From positions 1-30,278 of the forward strand of contig PWVN01000269.1 in NCBI GenBank assembly GCA_003561835.1: a DNA stretch of 30,278 nt, read 5' to 3'. Of this stretch, positions 1 through 7,168 are shown piece after piece. The notes beneath the pieces were generated by a model. It worked only from the letters and a program-made list of their open reading frames with translations, searched no databases and was not told the origin of the DNA. How positions within the stretch are numbered: the first letter of the stretch is position 1; the number at the start of each line of letters is the position of its first letter. A program made the translations under genes and the position numbers. The DNA comes from Syntrophomonadaceae bacterium (GTDB lineage Bacteria > Bacillota > Dethiobacteria > PWVN01).

Positions 1-159
1 AGAATGAAATTCGCTTCCCCCCAACTCCAGCACGTACAGGGGCAGCACGGTCAGGGATACGAAGAAGTTGATAAAGACCAGCAGGGCTGCGGCAAAAAAA
101 AGGACCCAGTTGCCGATTCCCCGTCCTGCCCCTTTTTCTCCCGCCCGTTTCTGCTGCAA
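1..159 (-). CDS. MFS transporter, N-terminal fragment (runs off window)
   Basis: Reading the minus strand from a TTG at 159 gives 53 codons open to the window edge. After a basic, Gly-rich N-terminus (about 15 residues) comes a long hydrophobic helix rich in Phe, Leu and Val, ending in LPLYVLELGGSEF. That is the typical first transmembrane helix and first periplasmic turn of a major facilitator superfamily exporter. TTG was chosen because it follows a GGGAG sequence 4 bases upstream and no ATG is available in frame. The substrate cannot be told. The family call rests on one helix and its flanking motif, so it is moderately sure. Confidence 0.6.
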   Translation of the reverse strand, partial: MQQKRAGEKGAGRGIGNWVLFFAAALLVFINFFVSLTVLPLYVLELGGSEFHS

Positions 160-233
160 TCTGCTCCCTGCCTTCCTCCGGTTGCCTGCCCCCCGGAGAC
201 GGGCAAACCGTCCATAAACCTCCCCAAAGGGGC

Positions 234-277
234 GAGTAAGTTTACTTTTTAGGCCTGACCCCATAGTAAACTTACTC
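234..277. repeat. Imperfect palindromic element, copy 1
   Basis: Two perfect 13-base arms, GAGTAAGTTTACT and AGTAAACTTACTC, flank an 18-base centre containing AGGCCTGACCCC. A second element with the same layout and centre (CCTGACCCC, arms containing AAGTTTACTTTT) lies at 17663-17704. Dispersed elements of this kind resemble REP-type sequences mobilised by Y1 (RAYT) transposases, but no transposase is present here, so that link is inference. Confidence 0.7.
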
Positions 278-299
278 AGAAAAATCCACGTGGTAACTT

Positions 300-444
300 C
301 GATGCACAGGGCTATCGTATCCAGCGGTTACTCCAACGACCTGGTGATGGCCAACTTCGAAAAATACGGCTTTAAAGGTATGGTAGCAAACCCTACCGCA
401 TCGAGGAACTGGGGAGGGTCCTGCAGAAGGTCCTGAAAGAGTGA
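300..444 (+). pseudogene. Remnant of a response-regulator receiver domain, frameshifted
   Basis: The plus strand encodes AIVSSGYSNDLVMANFEKYG then FKGMVA. This is the beta4-alpha4 segment of receiver domains found at the C-terminus of hybrid sensor kinases. After codon GCA near 387 the frame is lost. Reading one base earlier restores the expected ending PYRIEELGRVLQKVLKE and a TGA at 442-444. The usual Lys-Pro motif therefore sits exactly at a one-base deletion. Nothing upstream of about 300 resembles the rest of a kinase. It is a decayed tail, lying tail-to-tail with the GntR gene and just after a palindromic element. Confidence 0.75.
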
Positions 445-449
445 AGCCC

Positions 450-1124
450 TTACCGGGGGAACTTGTTCTTCAGCAGGTTGTAGGCGGCGTTTTTCACATG
501 CTGGTTGGTGGTGGCCTCTGCCAGGTCGGCGTCCTTCGCCTTGAGGGCCTGCAGGATCTTCTTGTGCTCCGCCAGGGCTTTTTCTGCCCGCCCCGGGGTG
601 GAAAGGGAGGTCCGCCGGGCATTTTGCACGTAATGGTGGAAGGGGGAGAGGATGTGCTGCAGGGGCTTGCTGTGGGAGGACTCGTAGAGGATTTCATGGA
701 AGCGGTTGTCCAGAACAACGAGGTCCTCCGTCTCCTGCCGGTTGATGTAAAATTCCGTTAGATCCACGATGTCTTCCAGTTCCTTAAGCTCCCTGGGGGA
801 TATTTTCTCGGCGGCCCAGCGGGAAGCCAGGCCCTCGATAAGGGTCCGGATGTTGTAAATGTCCTCGATGTCCTGGGGGCTGATGCCCGTGACCACCGCC
901 CCCTTGTTGAGGATGACGGAGACCAGGCCCTCCAGTTCCAGCTGCCGGATGGCTTCCCGCACGGGGGTGCGGCTGACCCCCAGCTCCCCGGCAATCCTGG
1001 TTTCCCGGATCTCTTCCCCCATTTCGTATTTGCCCTCCAGGATGTCGTCCCGGATTTTATGAAAAACCCTGCCCCTGACGGAATACTTATCCACGATTTT
1101 CCGGTTGCGGACTAATCCATCCAC
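450..1124 (-). CDS. GntR-family transcriptional regulator, FCD (FadR-type) subfamily
   Basis: A 224-residue DNA-binding regulator. The N-terminal winged helix contains ELGVSRTPVREAIRQLELEG, the recognition-helix signature of GntR proteins. The C-terminal half is an all-helical FCD ligand domain (from about residue 95), with Asp and His residues positioned to bind a metal and a small carboxylate, as is known for the family. The GTG at 1124 was chosen because AGGAGGG lies 7 bases upstream; a longer frame begins upstream but overlaps the promoter. The ligand is unknown. It is divergent from the AcuA-like gene and has an operator-like palindrome on its own -10 box, suggesting autorepression. Confidence 0.9.
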   Translation of the reverse strand: MDGLVRNRKIVDKYSVRGRVFHKIRDDILEGKYEMGEEIRETRIAGELGVSRTPVREAIRQLELEGLVSVILNKGAVVTGISPQDIEDIYNIRTLIEGLASRWAAEKISPRELKELEDIVDLTEFYINRQETEDLVVLDNRFHEILYESSHSKPLQHILSPFHHYVQNARRTSLSTPGRAEKALAEHKKILQALKAKDADLAEATTNQHVKNAAYNLLKNKFPR

Positions 1125-1158
1125 GGTATGACCCTCCTCTACGGTGTATCTTGGGATA

Positions 1159-1187
1159 ATTGTATACAAAAGTACCGCTGCCGTCAA
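1159..1187 (-). promoter_or_regulatory. Promoter of the GntR gene with overlapping palindromic operator
   Basis: On the minus strand, TTGACG (1182-1187) is followed after 17 bases by TACAAT (1159-1164), a near-consensus sigma-A promoter. The perfect palindrome TTGTATACAA at 1160-1169 overlaps the -10 box. This is the kind of short palindrome bound by FCD-type GntR repressors, so autorepression is likely (inference). Confidence 0.7.
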
Positions 1188-1279
1188 TCCTTGTGGCTGA
1201 AGAAATCCGGGCCATTAAAGTTATATTTTTCACGATCATTTGTTAATTAATTTTAATATTCAAAATAAGATGTGAAATA

Positions 1280-1308
1280 TTGCACAAGCCGCAAAAGCCT
1301 GGTATAAT
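1280..1308 (+). promoter_or_regulatory. Sigma-A promoter of the AcuA-like gene
   Basis: TTGCAC (1280-1285), a 17-base spacer and a perfect TATAAT (1303-1308) lie 33 bases before the start codon. The -35 box is only half-matched; the -10 box and spacing are consensus. Confidence 0.65.
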
Positions 1309-1341
1309 AAGGATAGAAAGATTTGCCGGGGGGTGATGGCC

Positions 1342-1998
1342 GTGAAGAGAAAACTAAGGGAGATTGCCCAACCTGCCGCCGGGGGAGTTCTCACCGACAC
1401 CCTGTATATATCCAGAGGTGCCCTTTTCTTTGAAGGCCCAGCCGGGTACCAGGAAATCACGCAACTACACATGGACGAGGGACTTGATCGATTTAGAAAC
1501 CCCCAGGAGCAGCAGCAAACACTGGCCCATATTTCGCAAATTCCGGAAGGCAGGGTTTTTCTCGCCTGCAGCGGCAGAACCATCGTAGGATATGTCACCT
1601 TTCACAGGCCGGAATTCCCCCGGTGGAATACTTGCGGATTGCAGGAACTTCTGGAGCTGGGCGGCCTGGAAGTGAGCAAAAACTGGCGGGGTATGGGGAT
1701 CGGCCGGGGCCTGCTGGAGTATGCCTTCCTCGCCCATGATTTCGAAGACTGCATCGTCATCAGCATGGAAACCTACTGCAACTGGGACTTGCAAGGGAGC
1801 GGCATGAACCTCTGGGAATACCGGCGGATGCTGGAAAATATTCTTCTTAGGGTGGGCCTTGAGCGCCGCCTGACCGATGACCCGGAGATCACCGACCACC
1901 CCGCCAACATGCTGACGGCCCGGGTGGGCAGCAATGTTTCCCGGGAGACCCGGGTGTGCTTTGAAAAGCTCCTGTTCCTGAAACGAAACGGCAATTGA
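1342..1998 (+). CDS. acuA: AcuA-like GNAT acetyltransferase
   Basis: A 218-residue GNAT-fold protein. The acetyl-CoA pyrophosphate-binding loop is seen as GLEVSKNWRGMGIGRGLLEY at about residues 108-127, preceded by the beta-strand VGYVTFHRPEFPRW. Length and this arrangement resemble Bacillus AcuA, which acetylates and so inactivates acetyl-CoA synthetase; no acuBC or acsA lies alongside, so the role is inferred. GTG at 1342 was chosen because GGGGGG sits 8 bases upstream. Starts at 1333 (GTG) or 1336 (ATG) are possible but poorly spaced. The gene is monocistronic, with its own promoter and terminator. Confidence 0.7.
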   Translation: MKRKLREIAQPAAGGVLTDTLYISRGALFFEGPAGYQEITQLHMDEGLDRFRNPQEQQQTLAHISQIPEGRVFLACSGRTIVGYVTFHRPEFPRWNTCGLQELLELGGLEVSKNWRGMGIGRGLLEYAFLAHDFEDCIVISMETYCNWDLQGSGMNLWEYRRMLENILLRVGLERRLTDDPEITDHPANMLTARVGSNVSRETRVCFEKLLFLKRNGN

Positions 1999-2054
1999 AG
2001 GGTAAGGAAAAAGCTTCCTGCCCTCTGTGCCGCACTAAAGCTCAATACCCTCTG

Positions 2055-2086
2055 GGGAACCTGGCCTTCAGGTTCCCTCTTTTTCT
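2055..2086 (+). terminator. Rho-independent terminator of the AcuA-like gene
   Basis: Stem GGGAACCTG (2055-2063) pairs perfectly with CAGGTTCCC (2069-2077) around a 5-base loop, followed by TCTTTTTC. It ends about 90 bases after the acetyltransferase stop. Confidence 0.85.
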
Positions 2087-2536
2087 TCCCCGCCGCGTAC
2101 CCGGCCCTGACCGGCCCTCCCGGCCCAACCCCTGCTGCGGCTCCCTGCCGCTGGCCAGGGCCTTCTCCATCAGGTTCTTTCCGATGATATTGGCAAGGTT
2201 CTCATAGATGGGCAGCGAAGCCTCCTTTTCTCCGGCGGCTATTTTCGCCTCTTGCCTCCTTTGGGGACTGGGGAGGGTGCCGGGGCTCCGGGGGAGGGGT
2301 AATTCTAATAATTATAATAATTTGTGAAGCACAACCTGCCGGATGGAGCAATTTTCAGGGGTAGATGAAATTTTTATCGTAGATTTTAGAAATTATTTTA
2401 AAAATTAGCAGGAGACAGAGAGGAATTTAACCAAGACGCGGAGAATACCCATATATAAGGAAGGCAGAAGCCTTCCCTTATTCTAAAATCTATAAATTTT
2501 TTGGGATTTGCATTTTAATTTTAGGAGGTGGGTTGG
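2087..2536. other. Intergenic region before the hdr operon
   Basis: No credible gene. The first half is GC-rich. On the minus strand it has an open frame (stop at 2042-2044, open to about 2300) encoding protein-like text such as LPIYENLANIIGKNL, but no start codon. The second half is AT-rich and should contain the hdr promoter. A TATAAT occurs at 2313-2318, without a good -35 box, and is followed by the inverted repeat TTGTGAAGCACAA (2322-2334), a possible operator. A hairpin GGAAGGC/GCCTTCC (2459-2476) lies 60 bases before hdrB and could be an attenuator or processing site. Confidence 0.4.
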
Positions 2537-3355
2537 GTGCGTTACAGTCTTTACCCTGGCTGCACCCTGAAGACGAAGGCCAAGGTTTTCGAGGAAACTG
2601 CCCTGGAAGCTGCCGAGGCCCTGGGCCTGGAAATGGTGGAGCTGGAGGAGTGGCAGTGCTGCGGTGCTGTTTACCCCCTGGCCAAGGACGAGTACTTTCC
2701 CCTCCTGTCTCCGGTCCGGAGCCTGGCGGCTGCCGGAGAGCGGGGGGAGAAACTGGTGACTCTGTGTGCCGCCTGCCATCACGTGTTCAAGCGGGCCAAT
2801 CACGCCATCAAGGGGGACCGGGAAGCCCGGGAGAAGGTGACGGGCTACCTGGAGGTGGACTATGCCGGCGACGTGGAGGTGGTCCACTACCTGGAGGTCC
2901 TGAAAAACGAGGTGGGCTTTGACCGGATCCGGGAGAAGGTAAAATCCCCCCTGGAAGGCAAAAAGCTGGCGGCCTACTACGGCTGTCTCCTGCTGCGCCC
3001 CGAAAAGGAGATGCACTTTGACGACCCGGAGAACCCCACCATCCTGGAGGACTTCATCCGTTCCCTGGGGGCCGAGGCCGTCCAGTACCCCTACCGGACC
3101 GACTGCTGCGGGGCATATCTCTCCATCACGGAAGAAGGCCTGGCCCGGGACACGGTGGGGAAAATCCTCAAATCGGCACAGCGAAACGGGGTGGAAGGCC
3201 TGGTGGTGGCCTGTCCCCTGTGCCACTACAACCTGGCCAAATATCAGGAGTCCCTGACGGATACCCGGGGAGGGGAAGGGATTCCCGTCCATTACTTCAC
3301 CGAGCTTCTGGCCCAGGCCCTGGCTGAGGGACCTGCAGAGGAGGAAAGAACATGA
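2537..3355 (+). CDS. hdrB: Heterodisulfide reductase subunit B-like protein
   Basis: A 272-residue protein with two CCG domains. The first contains YPGC near the N-terminus, then QCCGA and CAACH; the second contains YYGC, DCCGA and CPLCH. In HdrB these Cys sets hold the two noncubane [4Fe-4S] clusters that carry out disulfide reduction, and all appear intact. It should act in a cytoplasmic HdrABC complex, reducing a disulfide (in bacteria perhaps DsrC or an unknown thiol) or passing electrons on. The GTG at 2537 has AGGAGG 8 bases upstream. It overlaps hdrC by 4 bases and is the first gene of the hdrBCA-floxDCBA operon. Confidence 0.92.
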   Translation: MRYSLYPGCTLKTKAKVFEETALEAAEALGLEMVELEEWQCCGAVYPLAKDEYFPLLSPVRSLAAAGERGEKLVTLCAACHHVFKRANHAIKGDREAREKVTGYLEVDYAGDVEVVHYLEVLKNEVGFDRIREKVKSPLEGKKLAAYYGCLLLRPEKEMHFDDPENPTILEDFIRSLGAEAVQYPYRTDCCGAYLSITEEGLARDTVGKILKSAQRNGVEGLVVACPLCHYNLAKYQESLTDTRGGEGIPVHYFTELLAQALAEGPAEEERT

Positions 3356-3756
3356 AAGTGACCACGGATACGATATGCTCCGATTTGCTCAAGGAAGTGG
3401 AAGAGTATTCCGGCGAGAAGGTGGCTTCCTGCATCCAGTGCGGCAAGTGCTCCGGGGGTTGCCCCATGCTGGAGGCCATGGACCTGCTGCCCCACCAGGT
3501 GATGCGCCTGGCCCAGCTGGGCTTGAAGGAGGACATCATGAAGAGCAAGACCCTCTGGGTTTGTGCTTCCTGCTTCACCTGTGCCGCCCGCTGCCAGCGG
3601 GACCTGGACCTGTCCAAGGTCATGGAGGGGTTTCGGGTGATCCAGCTGCGCCAGAAGGGGGGCAACACCATGCACCCCAGGCAGCTGACGCCGGAGCAGC
3701 TAAAGGATGCGCCCCAGCAGGCCATCATCAGCGGATTTCGCAAATATTCCAAGTAG
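3352..3756 (+). CDS. hdrC: Heterodisulfide reductase subunit C-like ferredoxin
   Basis: A 134-residue soluble iron-sulfur protein with two [4Fe-4S] motifs: Cys27/30/33/37 and Cys71/74/77/81 (CASCFTCAARC). These connect the flavin/FeS subunit HdrA with the catalytic HdrB. Length and the conserved C-terminal Gly-Asn-Thr-Met-His-Pro segment are typical of HdrC. The start follows GAGGAGG in the end of hdrB. Translation is coupled to hdrB by overlap. Confidence 0.92.
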   Translation: MKVTTDTICSDLLKEVEEYSGEKVASCIQCGKCSGGCPMLEAMDLLPHQVMRLAQLGLKEDIMKSKTLWVCASCFTCAARCQRDLDLSKVMEGFRVIQLRQKGGNTMHPRQLTPEQLKDAPQQAIISGFRKYSK

Positions 3757-3783
3757 GGAAAAATCTATTGGAGGGGATGAAGC

Positions 3784-5763
3784 GTGAAGAGGGTAGGCGT
3801 TTTCGTCTGCTGGTGCGGCTCCAATATCGCCGCCACTGTGGACATCGAAAGAGTTATCGCTGCCGCCCGGAAGATGCCCAATGTGGTCTATGCTTCCGAC
3901 AACAAGTACATGTGCTCCGAACTGGGGCAGGCCTCCATCCGGGAGTCCATCGAGAAAGAAAACATCACCCGGGTGGTCATCGCATCCTGCTCGCCCCGGA
4001 TGCATGAGAACACCTTCCGGAAGACGGTGGCCGCCGCGGGGTTGAACCCCTTTTACCTGGAGATTGCAAACATCCGGGAGCACTGCTCCTGGGTCCACAA
4101 GGAGGGCGAGGTGGGGACGGTCAAGGCCATCTCCCTGGTCCGGACGGCCGTGGCCAAGGCGGCCCGGAACGAACCCTTAACCCCCAGCAGCCTGCAGATC
4201 ACCAAGCGGGCCCTGGTCATCGGAGCCGGGATTGCCGGCATCCAGGCGGCTCTGGATATCGCCGATTCCGGCTACCAGGTGGACCTGGTGGAGAAGGAGC
4301 CCAGCATCGGCGGCCGTATGGCCCAGCTGGACAAAACCTTCCCCACCCTGGACTGCTCCGCCTGCATCCTGACCCCCAAGATGGTGGATGTGGCCCAGCA
4401 TGACAACATCACCCTCCACACCTATTCGGTGGTGGAGAAGGTGGACGGCTACGTGGGGAATTTCACCGCCACCATCCGCAAGAAGAGCCGCGGCATCGAT
4501 ATGGAAAAGTGCACCGGCTGCGGCATCTGCTACGAGAAGTGCCCCGTCAAGGTGGACAGCGAATTCGAGGCTGGGATGGCCAAACGCAGGGCCATCTACG
4601 TCCCCTTCCCCCAGGCGGTGCCCAACAAGCCCGTCATCGACCGGGAGAACTGCCGCTATTTCACCCAGGGGAAATGCAAGGTCTGCCAGAAGCTCTGCCC
4701 CGCCGGGGCGGTGGATTACGAGTTGGAGGATGAGGTCTTGACGGTGGAATACGGAGCCATCGTGGTGGCCACGGGCTTCGACATCCTGGATCTTCAGGCC
4801 TACGGGGAATACGGCTATGGGAAGCACCCGGACGTCCTGACCAGCCTGGAATTCGAGCGTCTGGTCAACGCCTCGGGGCCCACCGGCGGTAAGATTCTCA
4901 GGCCCTCCGACGGGAAGCCCCCCAGGACGGTGGCCTTCATCCAGTGCGTGGGGTCCAGGGACCAGGCCAAGGGGAAGGCCTACTGCTCCAAGGTCTGCTG
5001 CATGTACACGGCCAAGCACGCCATTTTGCTGCGGGAGAAGGTGCCGGGGGCCAAGCCCATCGTCTTCTATATCGATGTCCGCACCCCGGGCAAGGATTAC
5101 GAGGAGTTCTACAACCGGGCCACGGATGAATACGGCGCCACCTACATCCGGGGGCAGGTGGGCAAGGTCTATCCTGAAGGGGACCGCCTCATCATCCGGG
5201 GAGTGGATTCTCTGAGCGCCCGGCCCGTGGAACTGGAGGTGGACATGGTGGTCCTGGCGGTGGCCGTGACGGCCCGGGCCGATGCCGCCGGGGTGGGACG
5301 GATGCTGGGGATCACCACCAACGCCCACCAGTTCTTCAACGAGGCCCATCCCAAGCTGCGCCCGGTGGAAACCCATTCGGCGGGGATCTACCTGGCGGGC
5401 ATGTGCCAGGGGCCCAAGGACATCCCCGAGGCCGTGGCCCAGGCCAGCGCCGCCGCGGTCAAGGTGGTGGGCCTTTTGAACAAGGACAGCCTGGTGGGGA
5501 ACCCCACCGTGGCCAACGTGGACGAGAGCATGTGCTCCGGCTGCCTGGAATGCACCCAGGTGTGCCCCTATGATGCCATCAAGGAGAAGAGCATCACGGA
5601 GCGGCGGGGCCGGGAGACCCTCACCCGCACTGTGGCGGAAGTCAACGAGGGCCTCTGCCAGGGCTGCGGCGCCTGCAGCGTGGCCTGCCGGCCCGGGGCC
5701 AACAACCTGAAGGGCTTTACCAACGAACAGATTCTTGCGGAGGTGGATGCCGTATGTCTGTAG
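3784..5763 (+). CDS. hdrA: Heterodisulfide reductase subunit A-like electron-bifurcating flavoprotein
   Basis: A 659-residue HdrA. The N-terminal domain (1-135) has the VFVCWCGSNI motif. The FAD-binding GAGIAGIQAA motif starts near residue 146. [4Fe-4S] motifs occur around residues 243 (CTGCGICYEKC) and 289-305, and two C-terminal ferredoxin motifs at about 584 (CSGCLECTQVC) and 626 (CQGCGACSVAC). In methanogens HdrA holds the bifurcating FAD that splits electrons between ferredoxin and HdrBC, and this full-length protein should do the same. GTG at 3784 follows GGAGGGG by 7 bases. The last 10 bases overlap floxD. No selenocysteine codon is seen. Confidence 0.95.
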   Translation: MKRVGVFVCWCGSNIAATVDIERVIAAARKMPNVVYASDNKYMCSELGQASIRESIEKENITRVVIASCSPRMHENTFRKTVAAAGLNPFYLEIANIREHCSWVHKEGEVGTVKAISLVRTAVAKAARNEPLTPSSLQITKRALVIGAGIAGIQAALDIADSGYQVDLVEKEPSIGGRMAQLDKTFPTLDCSACILTPKMVDVAQHDNITLHTYSVVEKVDGYVGNFTATIRKKSRGIDMEKCTGCGICYEKCPVKVDSEFEAGMAKRRAIYVPFPQAVPNKPVIDRENCRYFTQGKCKVCQKLCPAGAVDYELEDEVLTVEYGAIVVATGFDILDLQAYGEYGYGKHPDVLTSLEFERLVNASGPTGGKILRPSDGKPPRTVAFIQCVGSRDQAKGKAYCSKVCCMYTAKHAILLREKVPGAKPIVFYIDVRTPGKDYEEFYNRATDEYGATYIRGQVGKVYPEGDRLIIRGVDSLSARPVELEVDMVVLAVAVTARADAAGVGRMLGITTNAHQFFNEAHPKLRPVETHSAGIYLAGMCQGPKDIPEAVAQASAAAVKVVGLLNKDSLVGNPTVANVDESMCSGCLECTQVCPYDAIKEKSITERRGRETLTRTVAEVNEGLCQGCGACSVACRPGANNLKGFTNEQILAEVDAVCL

Positions 5764-6185
5764 CCAAGGAAGGCTTCGAGCCTTTGATCGTCGCATTCTG
5801 CTGCAACTGGTGCAGCTATGCCGGGGCGGACCTGGCGGGGACTGGCCGCATGCCCTACCCGGCCAACGTTCGCATCGTCCGGGTGCCCTGCTCCAGCCGG
5901 GTGAACCCCAGCTTCGTTATCCGGGCCTTCCAGCGGGGGGCCGACGGGGTCATCGTGGCGGGCTGCCACCCCGGAGACTGCCACTACCACAGCGGCAACT
6001 TCTTCACCCGCCGCCGCCTCTCGGTGCTGCGGCGCCTCCTGGAATACATGGGCATCGAGCCGGAACGCTTCCAGGTCCGCTGGATATCCGGCTCCGAGGG
6101 GGCCAAGTTTGCCCAGGTGATGACGGACCTGACGGCGGATATCCGGGCTCTCGGGCCCAACAGAAAGTTGAGGGATGCCCTGTGA
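5754..6185 (+). CDS. floxD: MvhD/FloxD-type [2Fe-2S] electron-transfer subunit
   Basis: A 143-residue MvhD-family protein, with CCNWCSYAGAD near residue 16 and GCHPGDCHYHSGN near residue 75. These Cys residues bind the [2Fe-2S] cluster that links an input module (hydrogenase, formate dehydrogenase or Flox) to HdrA. Here the input module is FloxABC, since no hydrogenase is present. The start has GGAGG 10 bases upstream, inside hdrA. The stop codon overlaps the floxC start by one base, so the three genes are translationally coupled. Confidence 0.9.
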   Translation: MSVAKEGFEPLIVAFCCNWCSYAGADLAGTGRMPYPANVRIVRVPCSSRVNPSFVIRAFQRGADGVIVAGCHPGDCHYHSGNFFTRRRLSVLRRLLEYMGIEPERFQVRWISGSEGAKFAQVMTDLTADIRALGPNRKLRDAL

Positions 6186-7153
6186 TGAACCTGACAGAAA
6201 AAATGCGGCAAGAGGCCGCTCAAATACTGGAAAGCAAGGAAGCGGACCTGGTTATCGGCTGGGGAGGGGGGGAGTACTACTGGCAGTCCCCGCCCCTCTT
6301 TCTGGAGGACGCCGCGGGGGCGGCGGAACTGGCTTTCAGCCCCTTCATCGTCAACAACCTGGCCAAGTATCTCCTGGAAGAACTGGAAAGCCACGAGAAA
6401 GCCGCCCTCTTCGTCAAGGGGTGCGACACCCGGGGCATCAACCGTCTCCTCCAGGACCACCGTATTCAGCGGGAAGCCGTCCTGCTCATCGGTGTGCCCT
6501 GTGCCGGCCTGGCGGACCGGGAGAAGCTGAAGGCCGCCGGGTACGACGCCGGGCTTTTGCAGGTGGAGCGGCAGGGGGACTCCTTCATCCTGACCCTGGA
6601 GGGGGAGGAAGGAGCCAGGGAGGTGCCCGCAGGGGAGTTCCTCCTGGACAAGTGCCTGGAGTGCCGGTACCCCAACCCCCTGGTGTATGACCGCCTTCTG
6701 GGGGAAGAGGTCCAAAAGCCCCGGGAGCGGGACCCCATGGCTCGGGTCAGGGAAGTGCAGAAAAAGCCCGTTGACGAAAAGTATGCTTACTGGCAGGAGA
6801 AGCTCAGTCGCTGCATCCGCTGCTACGCCTGCCGCAACGTCTGCCCTGCCTGTAACTGCCGGGAGTGCATTTTTGACCAGAACGCCCCCCGCTGGGTGGG
6901 GAAGGCCAACCAGCTCTCGGAGAAGCAGAACTACAACATCATCCGGTCCTTCCACATCGCCGGGCGCTGCATCGACTGCGGGGAATGCCAGCGGGCCTGC
7001 CCCATGGATATCCCCCTCATGGAAATCAACCGCAAAATCATTCAGGACTTGACGGAGCTGTACGGCGAATACGAAGCGGGTATCGATCCCACCGATGTGC
7101 CCCCCCTGGGCACCTACCGGGCGGAAGACCCCGCAGGGTTTTCGGAAAGATAG
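6185..7153 (+). CDS. floxC: FloxC-like [4Fe-4S] dicluster protein with FrhB-like N-terminal domain
   Basis: A 322-residue protein. The N-terminal half resembles the F420-hydrogenase beta-subunit fold, with FVKGCDTRGI and IGVPCAGL, and CLECRYPNP near residue 157. The C-terminal half has one Cys-rich cluster region (CIRCYACRNVCPACNCREC) and a classical ferredoxin motif (CIDCGECQRACP). This subunit relays electrons between the pyridine-nucleotide flavoprotein FloxA and FloxD/HdrA. A longer open frame in the same phase begins inside floxD, but only the ATG at 6185 gives a sensible N-terminus. The GTG/TTG-rich extension was rejected because it reads through floxD in another frame. Confidence 0.82.
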   Translation: MNLTEKMRQEAAQILESKEADLVIGWGGGEYYWQSPPLFLEDAAGAAELAFSPFIVNNLAKYLLEELESHEKAALFVKGCDTRGINRLLQDHRIQREAVLLIGVPCAGLADREKLKAAGYDAGLLQVERQGDSFILTLEGEEGAREVPAGEFLLDKCLECRYPNPLVYDRLLGEEVQKPRERDPMARVREVQKKPVDEKYAYWQEKLSRCIRCYACRNVCPACNCRECIFDQNAPRWVGKANQLSEKQNYNIIRSFHIAGRCIDCGECQRACPMDIPLMEINRKIIQDLTELYGEYEAGIDPTDVPPLGTYRAEDPAGFSER

Positions 7154-7168
7154 GGGGTGCGTTGGAAT

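Noticed and set aside
4..252. Plus-strand open frame of 82 codons at the left edge
   Set aside because: Its composition is Pro/Cys-rich and shadow-like, and the opposite strand carries a convincing MFS transporter N-terminus.
2322..2334. Rex operator before hdrB
   Set aside because: The Rex consensus is TTGTGAAnnnnTTCACAA; here the half-sites are separated by only three bases.
2502..2514. TTGGGATTTGCA as a sigma-54 promoter for hdrB
   Set aside because: The GG and GC dinucleotides are far too close together for a -24/-12 element.
5735..6184. N-terminal extension of the FloxC frame through floxD
   Set aside because: The extension is low-complexity Arg/Pro/Gly text lying over floxD in another frame; the family domain starts at the ATG at 6185.
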